From positions 1 through 22,604 of the forward strand of contig JBNGIS010022732.1 of NCBI GenBank assembly GCA_049999725.1: DNA of 22,604 nt, read 5' to 3'. The DNA comes from Haplomitrium mnioides. Lineage: Eukaryota > Marchantiophyta > Haplomitriopsida > Calobryales. A model generated the notes under the pieces. That model saw only the letters and a list, made by a program, of their open reading frames with translations, made no database searches and was not told where the DNA came from. Position 1 is the first letter of the stretch, and each line of letters opens with the position of its first letter. Made by a program: the position numbers and the translations under genes. Shown piece by piece: positions 8,791-18,639 of the stretch.

Positions 8791-10021
8791 GAGGATTGGT
8801 GAAATGGTGATATATGAAATGGCAACTTATCGGTGTTTTGTGCGAGAAAAAGGAAAGGTGAGCGAGGAGAAGAGTTTTGAAAGGTGAATCAGTGATTTGT
8901 TGTAGTTTCGGTGTGGAAGTCGAACCGAAAGTTCAAAAGTTTGGAAAGGGCGAAACGACTACTCTACGGAAGTTGAAAAGTTCGAAGTTGAAGAGGAAGA
9001 GTTAGTGAAAGTTCAAAAGTTAGCATAAGAACAATTGTTAGTAGTTAGTTCTTATGACGAGCGAAGTCTGTGTAAACTAGTGTAAATGAGTTATTTAGTT
9101 TAAGAACGGTTTGTGAGTTGTTGGTTCTTATTGTAAACTTAGTATAAAGAAGTTAGCGTGTAGAGAAGCAAGTTAGTTTGAATTGGAATTAGAATGACTG
9201 TTATTGTCAATTGAGAAGGACAGGGGGTACAAGCCTATTGGCGAGTTCCTGTTTTGCTGGTTAGTCTCATTGTATATGTGTGCTTCAAGAAATATACAGA
9301 GAGTTCATGTCTGTGAGGTCCCCTGCTCAAGGTGTTGATTGCAGATTCATGAGGAGCAATTTGAGGAAGGAACAAGGATTTGCATTTAGAGTTGGTTGGT
9401 GAATGTTTTGTAGGTTTGCAATTGAAGAAGCAGTCAGGTAGCATTAGAGGAGTGCATGTCAGGAGGTGCCTGAGTGTGTCCTGCTGGTGGGCCTGGGTTC
9501 TAAGTTCCAGGTTGTAACTCTGTGGGAGGTTTAGCGGCAAATCAATTCTGCTTTAAGTTCTGTTCTGTTTTGTGATTGTTATATTTTTAAGGAGAGAACC
9601 TGATGTGGTCAATCAGTCAGTGGATACTGGTTGGTGGGTTGGAGTAGAGCAATGAGTGCTCATGATTGTGTGTGCCTATGGAATAGGTGGGCATTTCAAC
9701 AAATAAACAGAGTAGTGGGTGGTTGGAGGAACAACAGTTGGATGTGAGATCAGGAGGGTCGTTCCATAGCTGAGTTCTCAGCATCAAGCTCTGGGATATA
9801 TTGGGTTGGAGTGGCTTGAGTATCTAGTTTGAGGGAAGTGAGATGTTGTAATGAAGGTAGGCACTGGAGTGTTGGTTTGAGAGTTCCTAGCAAGTTGGGG
9901 AATTGGTTGCTTGTGAATTTCTCTGATTCAGCTTCTGTTTAAAATCAGCCTGTACAACAGCTTTCTTATCCTGGAAGTGTCAGTCATACAATTTGAGTAA
10001 TTCTTGGCTTTTATTCTATTA

Positions 10022-10045
10022 TAGTAGTAGTAGTAGTAGTAGTAG
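10022..10045 (+). repeat. (TAG)8 microsatellite
   Basis: Eight uninterrupted TAG triplets near the right end of the 3.7-kb insert. Confidence 0.95.
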
Positions 10046-10250
10046 TTGATGTGTTTGGTTTTGTGGAGAAAGGTTGTAAGTCCTAGAGTGGAGAGAGGTC
10101 CATCTCTAAACTGATAGAGTGCAGTTTCAGAACTCTTTAAAGAATCTGGAAAGTTGGTAAAAGTGGATTAAGAGCAGATTTCTATATAGATCTTGCGTGG
10201 TTCGATCTTGGGTTGTTGTTTTTTGGGGTTGGAGTGCTGCTGCTGTGCTA

Positions 10251-10255
10251 GGACA
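10251..10255. repeat. Right target-site duplicate GGACA
   Basis: Matches 6541-6545. The copia RT reading resumes from this Gly codon (GGA) into L-L-E-Q-I-I and then M-K-I-F-Y-M-R-I-L, the expected next block of the domain. Confidence 0.6.
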
Positions 10256-11223
10256 ACACCAATCCCTCCTTGAGCAGATTATATCTATGCTTATGAAGAT
10301 TTTTTATATGAGAATATTGTAAAACAACCTATTGTTTGGGACTACAGTTTGAGTACCTTGACAGTGGCATTTTAGTCCATCAAAGTACTTATACTCAGAA
10401 ATTCCTACAACAATTTAATATGGATAAATCTCATCCGGTAACATCTCCTATGGAGATTAGAATAGTAGATAGAGACAAAGATTTATTTTGTAAAAGGGAA
10501 GACATAGAGCCAATCCTAGGATCTAAGATTCTATATCTCTCCGCTATAGGAGCTCTTATGTTTTTGGCAAATCAAACTCGACCTGATATTTCCTTTGCCG
10601 TGAACTTGCTAGCCATGCATAGTTCACAACCTACTATAAGGCATTGGAATGGTATCAAGCAAGTATTCAGATATTTACAAGGAACCATTGACATGGGACT
10701 ATATTTCCCGAAACATAGTGATCAAATCCTAACCGGTTATGCAGATGTATGATACCTTTCGGATCTTGATGATGCTAAATCCCAAACCAAATATGTATTC
10801 CTAAATGGCTCTACAACCATATCATGGAAGAGTACTAAGCAAACTTTGACTTGCACATCTTCCAACCATGCAAAGATTATTGCTCTGTATGAAGCAAGTA
10901 GGGAATGCATACATTTACATAGGATGATTGATCATATTTATGTTTCTTGTGGTCTTCCTTGCCTATCTGACTCTACTATCCTCTATGAGGATAATTTGGC
11001 TTGTGTGTAGCAGATCTCACATGGATTTATCAGAGGAGATCATATTAAGCATATTGCGCCCAAGTTCTTTTTTACGCATGAGCAACAGGATGATACCATC
11101 TCAGTGCAAATGATTGCCGACAAGGATAATATAGCGGATCTTTTTACAAAGGCTTTACCTCCAACACTACATCAAAGATATTGTGATCTTATTGGACTTC
11201 GTCGACTATCCAGATTATTATGA
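10256..11223 (+). pseudogene. pol: Ty1/copia RT C-terminus and RNase H
   Basis: After the insert the RT reads L-E-Q-I-I, M-K-I-F-Y-M-R-I-L, a 2-bp deletion at ~10320, then K-T-T-Y-C-L-G-L-Q-F-E-Y-L and V-T-S-P-M. It passes Y-L-S-A-I-G-A-L-M and T-R-P-D-I-S-F-A-V into RNase H. RNase H would remove the RNA strand during reverse transcription. The first Asp is in G-Y-A-D (10744). The second acidic residue, Glu in S-N-H-A-E of relatives, is Lys here (AAG, 10873-10875). Asp is kept in E-D-N (10990) and in D-N-I-A-D-L-F-T-K-A-L-P. Internal stops are TGA 10750 and TAG 11008; the terminal TGA is at 11221. Confidence 0.9.
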
Positions 11224-11602
11224 TCTTCATCGATATATTCGACATTCTTTATATTTTGCATCTATTTGACGATCATATATTTTATTCTAGCGGCTTATTA
11301 TATTTTTCCTTTGATCTATATCTTCTATTCATCTTGTCTCATGATGCTACGCTCTTATGCTTTTCATGGCCTATAGCTATATTATATATCTTTTTATATT
11401 AGGATACTTTATATTTCTTATATTATAATCCATGAATAGTGATGGTTGTACTCTTTCCCTCAAAGGAGTATGAGAGGGTTTTAATAAGGCAACATCATTT
11501 TCTATCTATATGGATTTTATTGTTGGATTTGGTGTTATTTCTATTATTCTCATCTTTCTATATCTATGTTACGATTGTTTACAACATTCCCATGCTATAA
11601 CC
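11224..11602 (+). other. Copia 3' untranslated stretch
   Basis: T/A-rich sequence between the polyprotein stop and the polypurine tract. It contains a GGTTTTAATAAGGCAAC block, of the sort found between RNase H and the 3' LTR in plant copia elements. No ORF is supported; the open frame at 11220-11402 is low-complexity. Confidence 0.6.
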
Positions 11603-11611
11603 AAGGGGGAG
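11603..11611 (+). other. Copia polypurine tract
   Basis: AAGGGGGAG immediately before TGTTAGGA. The form CAAGGGGGAG-TGTT is classic for plant Ty1/copia elements and fixes the start of the 3' LTR at 11612. Confidence 0.85.
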
Positions 11612-11815
11612 TGTTAGGATATATAGAGTAACATGATATTAAGATTAGATGATATTTACTAATCTATGATTAAGTTACTAATCTATCATTAGTAACTACA
11701 TTAGGTTAATACTAATCTTAGGATTCAGGTTAACTAAAACACCATTGTATCATTACTATGATGATGAGATATGAGATTGAGAGAGAAGAAGAACGTGAGG
11801 AAGCATTGTACACAC
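11612..11815 (+). mobile_element. Copia 3' LTR, start certain, end uncertain
   Basis: Begins TGTTAGGATATATAG directly after the polypurine tract. It contains inverted repeats in its first 100 bp (11642-11665, 11673-11697) and an A/G-rich AGAGAGAAGAAGAACG stretch at ~11780. The right end is a guess: several CA dinucleotides occur at 11812-11816 (GTACACACA), and there is no 5' LTR to compare. If the end is here the LTR is ~200 bp, short for the order. Confidence 0.55.
11673..11697. other. Perfect 10-bp stem hairpin in the copia LTR
   Basis: AGTTACTAAT (11673-11682), a 5-nt loop, and ATTAGTAACT (11688-11697), fully complementary. It overlaps a ~19-bp direct repeat (TTACTAATCTAT at 11656 and 11675). 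Confidence 0.75.
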
Positions 11816-13784
11816 ATCCTAAAAGCTAATGAGTCATATTGTTGAATGCCTATTTCATGCTTTATTCAACATGGGATTGCTTGTTTTGGGTTGTGTGAAG
11901 ATGTTGATAACAAATACGTTGAGGTATTGCAAAAGATGGAAGAATAGAGTATGGCCGAGAAGAGAAATTGGTAGGTTGGCTCAAGTAACGAGAAGGGCGG
12001 ATAAGGAGGTAGCGTATACTATTATAGGCAAGGATAAGTCTGAGAAGTGCTAAGGAGCTGGATTAAGTGATGATGAAGAGAGGATTGATAGTTGGACAAC
12101 ATAGTAGAAGGTAAAAGTTAGTGCTAGAATATACAAGTGGAAAAAGGTGATTGAGGCTTAGTGACCAGCAAAAGAGTGGTGTTTGGAATTCAGTCAAGGA
12201 GGAAAAAGGTCAAAAGGCAGATAGATGAGAAGGTAATTATAGTCATGAAAGGGGATAAGAGTTGTGGCCAAAGTTGTAGAGGAATATGGTGTGTTATACA
12301 AGGATGATGGAAGGAGGAATGTATTACCGGGGTTGTCACAAAAATCCGGTTGGTGAACAAAGGTTGGAAGAAAGAGACAGATAGTGGTGTTTGAAGTTCA
12401 TTGAGAAAGACTTCACAACTGTACCAGCTAGCTCAAGTTGACAAAGCCATACTCCCAAGGTGGATACCTTTGGCTGGTAGTTAAGGTAAAAGAAAAGTTA
12501 AAAAGTTTATGTGGTGTGTGTTTTGTGCGTGGGTATAGTATTTGGTTTTATTGTATTATGTGAAGTATTATGTATTGGACAAGTTGAATGGAGTGTTAGT
12601 ATAGTCCAATTGTGGGTATGTATACGCATGTTGTAATTGGTCATTCTTGAAAGTGAGTGTAGTTTGTCACCTCGTTAGAGTTTTGAGAAGAGATGAGTAG
12701 GCAAATGGGACTACTTGAAAGGATGTGACTCCCATAATGAGCTAAATATCTGAATTATTTTTTGTATTGGCTATCATTTATACCTATAATTCAGTAAAGT
12801 ACTATTTCCATATCTATGAGTGAATGTGAGACAATGTATGTGTATTTACTTTGAATTATGCCATTTTGAAGTTGCAACACCTAAAATCATATGCATGTGA
12901 TTTATTTCTTTTATGTTCTAGGCATCAAATCTTGAACTTGAACCTATACCCAAGCTTGCACCTGAAGACCAACCTGCAGGCCAACAATTGTTTGCAGGTC
13001 TTGAGCTAACTATGAGGGAAAGACAAAGCACCCTCATGGCCCTTTGTGTTCTGGTGGACCTCTATACCACCACAACCAAGTGTATACCTTAGATAGTCCA
13101 ATCAACGGGGAACCTTATATAGGTGTGGACTAATCCAACAAAGCTATCAAATCAGAAGTTAGGCCACATACTACAACCTTCTCCAAAGCAAGGCTCTCCT
13201 CTTGAACCCTACACTTCAAGACCTAATAGTGGTGCCATTTGCCACTTTTCTCTGCCTTATCTTTCCTGAATAGCTTCTTCTAGTGGCTCCACTATGGGCC
13301 ACAATGAGACCCTCAAAACTAGCATGTCCTTTGTGAAATGGTTGAAGCATGTGATATGACATTGGACCACTTCTTATATTGTATGTAGGTAGAGGTTATT
13401 GATACCCTTTGGTGGTTGGCCACATGGATTCCAATTTATACTCTTAGATTTGAACACATAGAGCCTATTACTAGCCTTAGATCTATCCAATAGTTTATTC
13501 GTTTTCTTCTTCTCTATGGTCTTTAGTTTTAGTTTTCCTTTTGGAGTCAAGTACCTATATATCCTTTGAACTGTCAGGTTTTTTCTAGGATCCAACCTAG
13601 TGCTCTTCCATTTCAGATATGAGATGTGCCACACCTTTCTTTTTGTCATTTTTGTTTTCACTTGTATGTTGGAACAAAGGCCATATGTTCTAGGTTTTCT
13701 TTTCTTTTTCGTGGCACATCTCTTTTATGGAGTCTCGAAGTCTAACACTAAATCTCAAGGGATCACGATTGCTATATTTGGTGT
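11816..13784. other. Unclassified spacer between the two retroelements
   Basis: About 2 kb. A G/A-rich stretch (11820-12470) passes into T/G-rich sequence and then a C-rich segment at 12900-13300. Open frames of 74 aa (11829-12053, +) and 95 aa (13374-13661, -, very Lys-rich) show no recognisable domain. A gypsy 5' LTR and leader would be expected in the right half; no primer site or TG...CA boundary is visible. Confidence 0.5.
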
Positions 13785-15500
13785 ATGAAGCGTCTTCCTC
13801 CTCCTCCTACTTTCTCTAAAGTTGATAGACACGTCTATAAGTGTCTGCATCCTCCGCATACTAGTAAGAAGAGTAGCATATCAGGTTCTCCTTCTCATTT
13901 TCCCAATCTGATCCCAATTATGGCTTTTCAGCCGCCATGGCCTTTGAGGTATACGGGCTATAAATTTAGTGGCCAAATAGTCGTTGATCGTGTAGATGCT
14001 GATATGCATCTGAATTGCTTCCTAGCTTTAGCCACCACTATAGTGGATCATGAAGATGTTCTTAGGCATCAATTTCATACCACCTTAGATGGCGATGCTA
14101 TAAATTGGTATTCAAAGAGGCCATTGCCATTGTCTCATGATTTGATCTTTGTACTGCTTTTTTGGACCACTTTCATCCAACATACCACTTTGACCATGCA
14201 TGGGATGATCTCTTTTGTATTTGAATATATGTTGAAGAGTCCATTCAAGACTACATCAATAGATTTAAAGTTGTTGTAAGTAAAAGGAGAAGTCCACCTC
14301 CAGCAGGAGACTAGACCATGTTCTTCATAAAAAAAACCTGCCCAATTCAATTCAAGAGCATGTGTTGCTCCAAGACTCGCAGACCTTAGACAAAGCTATT
14401 CAAGTTGCTAAAACATATGAAAAGATGCTTTTAAGACGAGAGTGCTTTGCTTCTACCTCTTCTTCTTTATCTAGTGAGTCACTCAGCATTAACACCTTGA
14501 GTTATAGTGCCTCAAATGTTGCCCAACTGCTACACTAGCTCACTCACATCAGAACCTAGTTGTCCCTACAAGATTTGAATCCTTAGTAGATTCTAACTTG
14601 TGTCAACGTGAATTTGATGAGTTTGGAGCTGAAGTTAGAAATGATCTCTCAACTCTTCTTGCTGACTAGATGGCCAATATGAAGATACAAATAGTACACT
14701 CTGGTGCTGGACCCAATATGCAATCTCAGCCTACCAGTGTTTGCAGCATCAGGTGCGATCAACAACAATCTTTCTTAGAGGTTTGTCTTCCAGCCATCTG
14801 GTGTGACCTATGTCTTTCCTCAGACCATGATATTCTATTTGTCCTATTTGGCAAAGGCTTCAAGTAGTGGAAGCTAAGTCAAGTACTACTATTAATATGG
14901 ACATTGTTCTTCCTTCAATAGCACAGGTGAGCTCTTCAACTGTACCCCAATCAGCACCATCAACAAGTCAAGCTCCCATATCTACATACTAGGCTCCTCA
15001 TGTTGCACAACTAGCTCTTTAGCACCAATAGAGCTACCCACAAGCAGCCACGTAGCAAGGGGGAAATCCTCCCTATGCTCAATCTAGGCCTCATATGAGA
15101 TAGACATGTTATAACTACCAGAGCCCTGATCATCTCTCAAGAGATTGCCTTGACTCTGGTACAAGGCAATGCTATCAACATAGACCTTAGCCTATGTACC
15201 AGCACCCCAATCAAGGCTACCCAAACGAGCGACCTTATAACAACCAGTTTGGGCATTAGGGACAACACTTTAATTATTATTATGCTCTACATCAGCCTCA
15301 ACATAGGCAGTAACAGAATTACCAATCATATCAACATAACCAGCCTGCTTATTCACAACACCAAGCGGGGTACAATCAGCTGGACTACCATCAAGCTCCA
15401 CCATATCAACATCCCAACACCTATGAACAGCCACAATATCAACAACCAAGTCAATATCAGTCAGCTCAACAACCAACTTAGAATTTCGCATCACGATACG
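13785..15500 (+). pseudogene. gag: Ty3/gypsy gag, frameshifted, with Gln/Tyr/Asn-rich tail
   Basis: The reading that includes Y-K-F-S-G, D-G-D-A-I-N-W-Y-S (~14090) and, after a frameshift near 14140, S-I-Q-D-Y-I-N-R-F-K (~14240) matches the Retrotrans_gag pattern: a helical capsid with W-Y/F and YI-RF blocks. Further on, D-K-A-I-Q-V-A-K-T-Y-E (~14390) fits the gag C-terminal helix. A zinc knuckle lies at 15107-15148 (CYNYQSPDHLSRDC) with the second Cys replaced by Tyr (TAC, 15116). After it comes a tail dominated by Gln, Tyr, Asn and His up to ~15480. Nine in-frame stops (eight TAG, one TAA) interrupt 14990-15481, all explicable as former Gln codons. Element type is secure; boundaries are approximate. 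Confidence 0.8.
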
Positions 15501-15899
15501 CCCCCCTCCACCACAAATGACTTATTACAAAGCGCAACTAAATCAGACTTCCATAGCTCAGGCAGCTCAGCAACTAACCTTGGCACTTGTACCTCAACCT
15601 CAGCTACTGGGCGCCCTTCAAGCAACTCCAATTCTTCCCCTTCCTACTACCGCAAGCACTTGTCCACATCCGAATATCTAGCAAGTTTAGGTGGTTCCAA
15701 TAAATGCTACCTTATGATATGGGACCCAATTGGCCACACCTACTATACATATGTGTAGTGACAACTCCTCATTTGGCTGCACTACTAGCACGAGCACCTA
15801 TGCTTCTCTTTTTCAACGATTTGGCCTCCAACAACGTTCGTGTTGATTTCCTTTATAGGATTCCATCACACACCTTAGTGGATCCTACTTCTTCTCCTC

Positions 15900-16735
15900 T
15901 TGTTACAAAATGTTTCCTCTATTAGAACAGACCATAACGCTCCATCTAAAGCTCTGCCTCTCTCTCTCAAGAGGATTGTCAAAGGCATTCCTTTGAGGCT
16001 CCATAAGTGCAAGGCTCTTCTCTTGTCTCTGCAGAACATCGCACCATATGATATATTTGCAGATGTTGCTCAGCACCAGACCAATATTTCCATTGGCCAA
16101 CTTTTACATCTCTATGCGCTCTCTCAAAACTCACTTTGACTTGCCCTTGTCTTACCTCGGAAGAAAGCACAATCCACATGTTTTGTGATGGCCAACAAGC
16201 TCAAGACCGCTAAACGTCTCACAACTTTTGAGCTTCCAATCCATGACCTTTCTTCTTCTTCTTTTCTCCTCCCATTCTTCTTAGTTTGGTCTTGGATCCT
16301 CCTCCAATTGCAGAGCCACCTCTTGAAGAAGATGCCTTATCGGTAGTCCACATGGTCTCCTTATATGACCCTAGGACATCAACCATTGTTGTCTTTATAG
16401 ATGGCATAATGACTCCAACAACACACTTGGACACTGGTTCTGATGTCAACATCATGATAGAAGATACCATGAGCTCAATTGGATATCCAACTAGTGTATT
16501 ACAGAAAACATCCATAATTTTTTGCCTAGTTGATGGCAATGATATTTTGCCCTTGGGGTTCTCAGAAATGTGCTAACTCTCTTTGTAGACCAGGAATACT
16601 TGGTCCATTATCTGGTCCTACGCATCATGCAGAAAAATCAATATCTCTTACTCCTTGGACGTCTATGGCTTAAACAAAGTCATGCACCATTGGATTTTGC
16701 GGATGGAACTTTGACCATTGGACCCTTATGACAAA
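15900..16735 (+). pseudogene. pro: Ty3/gypsy protease region
   Basis: A conserved pre-protease block reads P-Y-D-I-F-A-D-V and N-I-S-I-G-Q-L-L (~16030-16110). The retropepsin loop follows: T-H-L-D-T-G-S-D-V-N-I-M, with the catalytic Asp at 16430-16432. In a shifted frame the C-terminal flap block L-L-L-L-G-R-L-W-L-K-Q and G-T-L-T-I-G are readable (~16642-16731), matching the LLGRPWL signature of plant gypsy proteases. The enzyme would process the Gag-Pol polyprotein. The catalytic triad is intact, but frameshifts before and after it prevent a full product. Between 15500 and 15900 the gag-protease linker is too decayed to read. Confidence 0.8.
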
Positions 16736-17009
16736 GAATTGTTCTCTCCATGCATACACCTGCCCCTTCTCCATCCCTCAATCTCTAGAGAAATAGTTTA
16801 CCGATTTATTCCTAGTGGATACAGCCTCTTGATTCTTGGTTCCAAAACATAACAATGATTAGTTTGATCTTTTTGGCAACCTATTTCTTACCTACAACTT
16901 TCTAGAAGTGTAGTTTAAAGACTTGCCGGTTCTCCTAGCAAAATATAAAAGTCTTAAAGACTATGAAGGAATTTCTGAGGCCCAAAAACCGGTCTTCTTG
17001 CAACTATAC

Positions 17010-17647
17010 ATGAGTACATCGATGTGTTTGCTTAGAAATATGATGAGATGACATGAATCCCAACATCTGTATATCAGTATCGAATCAGGCTTAGACCAAA
17101 TGCTCACCCTATACGAAAGCGTCCTTACAAGCTCAATCCAAAATACACATATTTGCTTCAAAAACACATCACCAAAATGTTACATGCAGATATTATATCC
17201 CACGCAGAACTCACAGATTGGGTCTCACCTATCGTGGTAGTTCCTGAACCTGATGGATCAACTAGAGTATGTGGTGATTTTAAGGCTCTTAATGCGACCA
17301 CTATACCTGAACACTTTCTTATTCCATTCATCGACACAATTCTAGATAATGTGGCTGGTAAATAGTGCTACAACTTTTTGGATGAATTTTTTGGATATAA
17401 CCAAATCGAAGTCAATCTGGACTCCAGACATCTCACTACTGTTACTATGCATTGGAGGTGTTACTCATACAAAAAATTGGTTTTGGGCCTTTGTAATGCT
17501 CCAAGTGCATTCCAGTTGATCATGCTAATGATATTTGAGTCCCTTCTCCAAGGACCAAAAAAGTGTCTTGAGATTTACTTGGACAATTTCATGATGTACA
17601 ACACCACAAGCCAATATCTTGCTAAAGTGAAGCTTGCATTCACTTGA
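17010..17647 (+). pseudogene. pol: Ty3/gypsy reverse transcriptase, YLDD changed to YLDN
   Basis: The frame through 17025-17647 opens with D-V-F-A-stop-K-Y-D-E-M; the TAG at 17033 stands where relatives have Trp. It continues with W-V-S-P-I-V-V-V, C-G-D-F-K-A-L-N and, after a TAG at 17363, F-L-D-E-F-F-G-Y-N-Q-I, which keeps the first catalytic Asp. Then come L-G-L-C-N-A-P-S-A-F-Q and the active-site box. The box reads Y-L-D-N (17576-17587) instead of Y-L-D-D: the last metal-binding Asp is Asn through G to A. RT would copy element RNA to cDNA; this copy cannot. The N-terminal edge near 17010 is approximate. Confidence 0.9.
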
Positions 17648-17712
17648 TGCCATACATATGACAATCTTTAAATCCTAAGAAGTGTAAATTCCTATCACCA
17701 ATAGGTGTAGTT

Positions 17713-18330
17713 TTGGGGCATATCATCTCGGAAAAGAGTCTACAACTAGATCCCGCAAATGTGAGCACTATGCTCTCACTTCCTGTGCCAACCACGGTCA
17801 AGCAGTTACAACATTTTCATAGAAAATCAATCTATTACAGACAATATTGCTTAAATTATGCTAAGATAGCTACTCCATTATATCAACTAACAAAGCATAC
17901 AGTTCTCTTTGTATGGGCTGAGGAATGCCATCAAGTTTTTTAGGCCTTAAAGGATGTCTTGGCTTCTCTACCTTTTCTAGCTCCTATAGATTGGTCTCTT
18001 CTTTTTCTAGTTATGGTGGACACTTCTTCTAATGCTAGAGGTGCAGTACTGGCCCAAATTCAGGATGATAAAGAATGTCTTATTTATTATGCTAGATGTC
18101 AGCTCAACATAGCTGAACAAAATTATAATGTCACTGAGCGAGAGGCCCTTTGACTCATTTATGTAGCCCAAAAATTTAGGCATTACCTTTTGGGTTACCC
18201 TTTTACTTTTGTCGTAGATCTTGACTCCTTAAATTACATTATTAATAAGCATGATCTTACTAGCCACTTGGCTTGATGGGTTCTTCTTCTCTAAGAGTCT
18301 AATTTCCAACTACACGTTTGACCAATAACT
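17713..18330 (+). pseudogene. pol: Ty3/gypsy connection and RNase H domain
   Basis: The reading G-H-I-I-S (17716), the short connection domain Y-R-Q-Y-C-L-N-Y-A-K-I-A-T-P-L-Y-Q-L, and an RNase H with M-V-D-T-S-S-N-A-R-G-A-V-L-A-Q (first Asp ~18017), T-E-R-E-A-L (Glu) and V-V-D-L-D-S-L (third acidic position) all lie in one frame. In-frame stops replace expected residues: TAG 17941 (Gln), TGA 18151, TGA 18274 (Arg), TAA 18292 (Gln) and TGA 18319 (Arg, in V-R-P). The domain removes RNA from the hybrid during cDNA synthesis. Its acidic residues survive, so loss of function comes from the stops. Confidence 0.87.
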
Positions 18331-18639
18331 AAGCATAAGAACTATGATCTCTTATCATGTGTTCATGGAATTCTTGAGCTGGACTCTTTGGATGATACTT
18401 TTCCAGAACTGTAGGTTTCTCACGTATCTACTTTGCTCACTACAGAGGTTGGCATTGATCTACCTTATGAGCAATTGGTAGTCAATTCTTGGAACATCCA
18501 TTTGATTGCTTGCCTCACAAGTGGCACTCTTCTTTTGCATATCAAGTTTGATCAATGGCAGGCTTTCACAAGATTTGTTGCCCTTTACACTATTCTTTTG
18601 GGTATTCTATATAGAATATGTGTGGATGGAGTCTTGAGA

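Larger units (their letters stand above)
6546..10250. mobile_element. 3.7-kb non-coding insert in copia RT, purine-biased
   Basis: Everything between the two GGACA copies is foreign to the copia polyprotein. No protein domain is recognisable on either strand. The + strand is strongly purine-rich from ~6600 to ~9060, then G/T-rich to the end. It carries a TATATAAATA box (6671-6680), six GAAAGTTC words (7710-9014), two fields of degenerate ~40-bp repeats and a (TAG)8 microsatellite. The ends read CCTGTGGGAGC and GCTGTGCTA; there are no terminal inverted repeats and no second LTR I can find. Candidates are a long solo LTR, a large non-autonomous LTR derivative, or captured host DNA. The precise junctions are well supported; the class is not. 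Confidence 0.6.

Noticed and set aside
7089-9540. Several minus-strand ORFs of 67-141 aa inside the 3.7-kb insert
   Set aside because: They come from the pyrimidine-rich complement of a purine-skewed segment, consist of Ser/Phe/His/Pro/Thr-rich low-complexity residues and overlap each other in different frames.
13374-13661. Minus-strand 95-aa Lys-rich ORF
   Set aside because: No recognisable domain. It lies opposite a T-rich stretch, which gives Lys codons by composition, and there is no promoter or homologous copy in the window.
14990-15481. Genuine recoding of TAG/TAA as Gln (ciliate or ulvophyte type code)
   Set aside because: Elsewhere in the same elements TAG replaces Trp and TGA replaces Arg, frameshifts are common and catalytic residues are lost. 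Decay of a silenced element explains all of these together.
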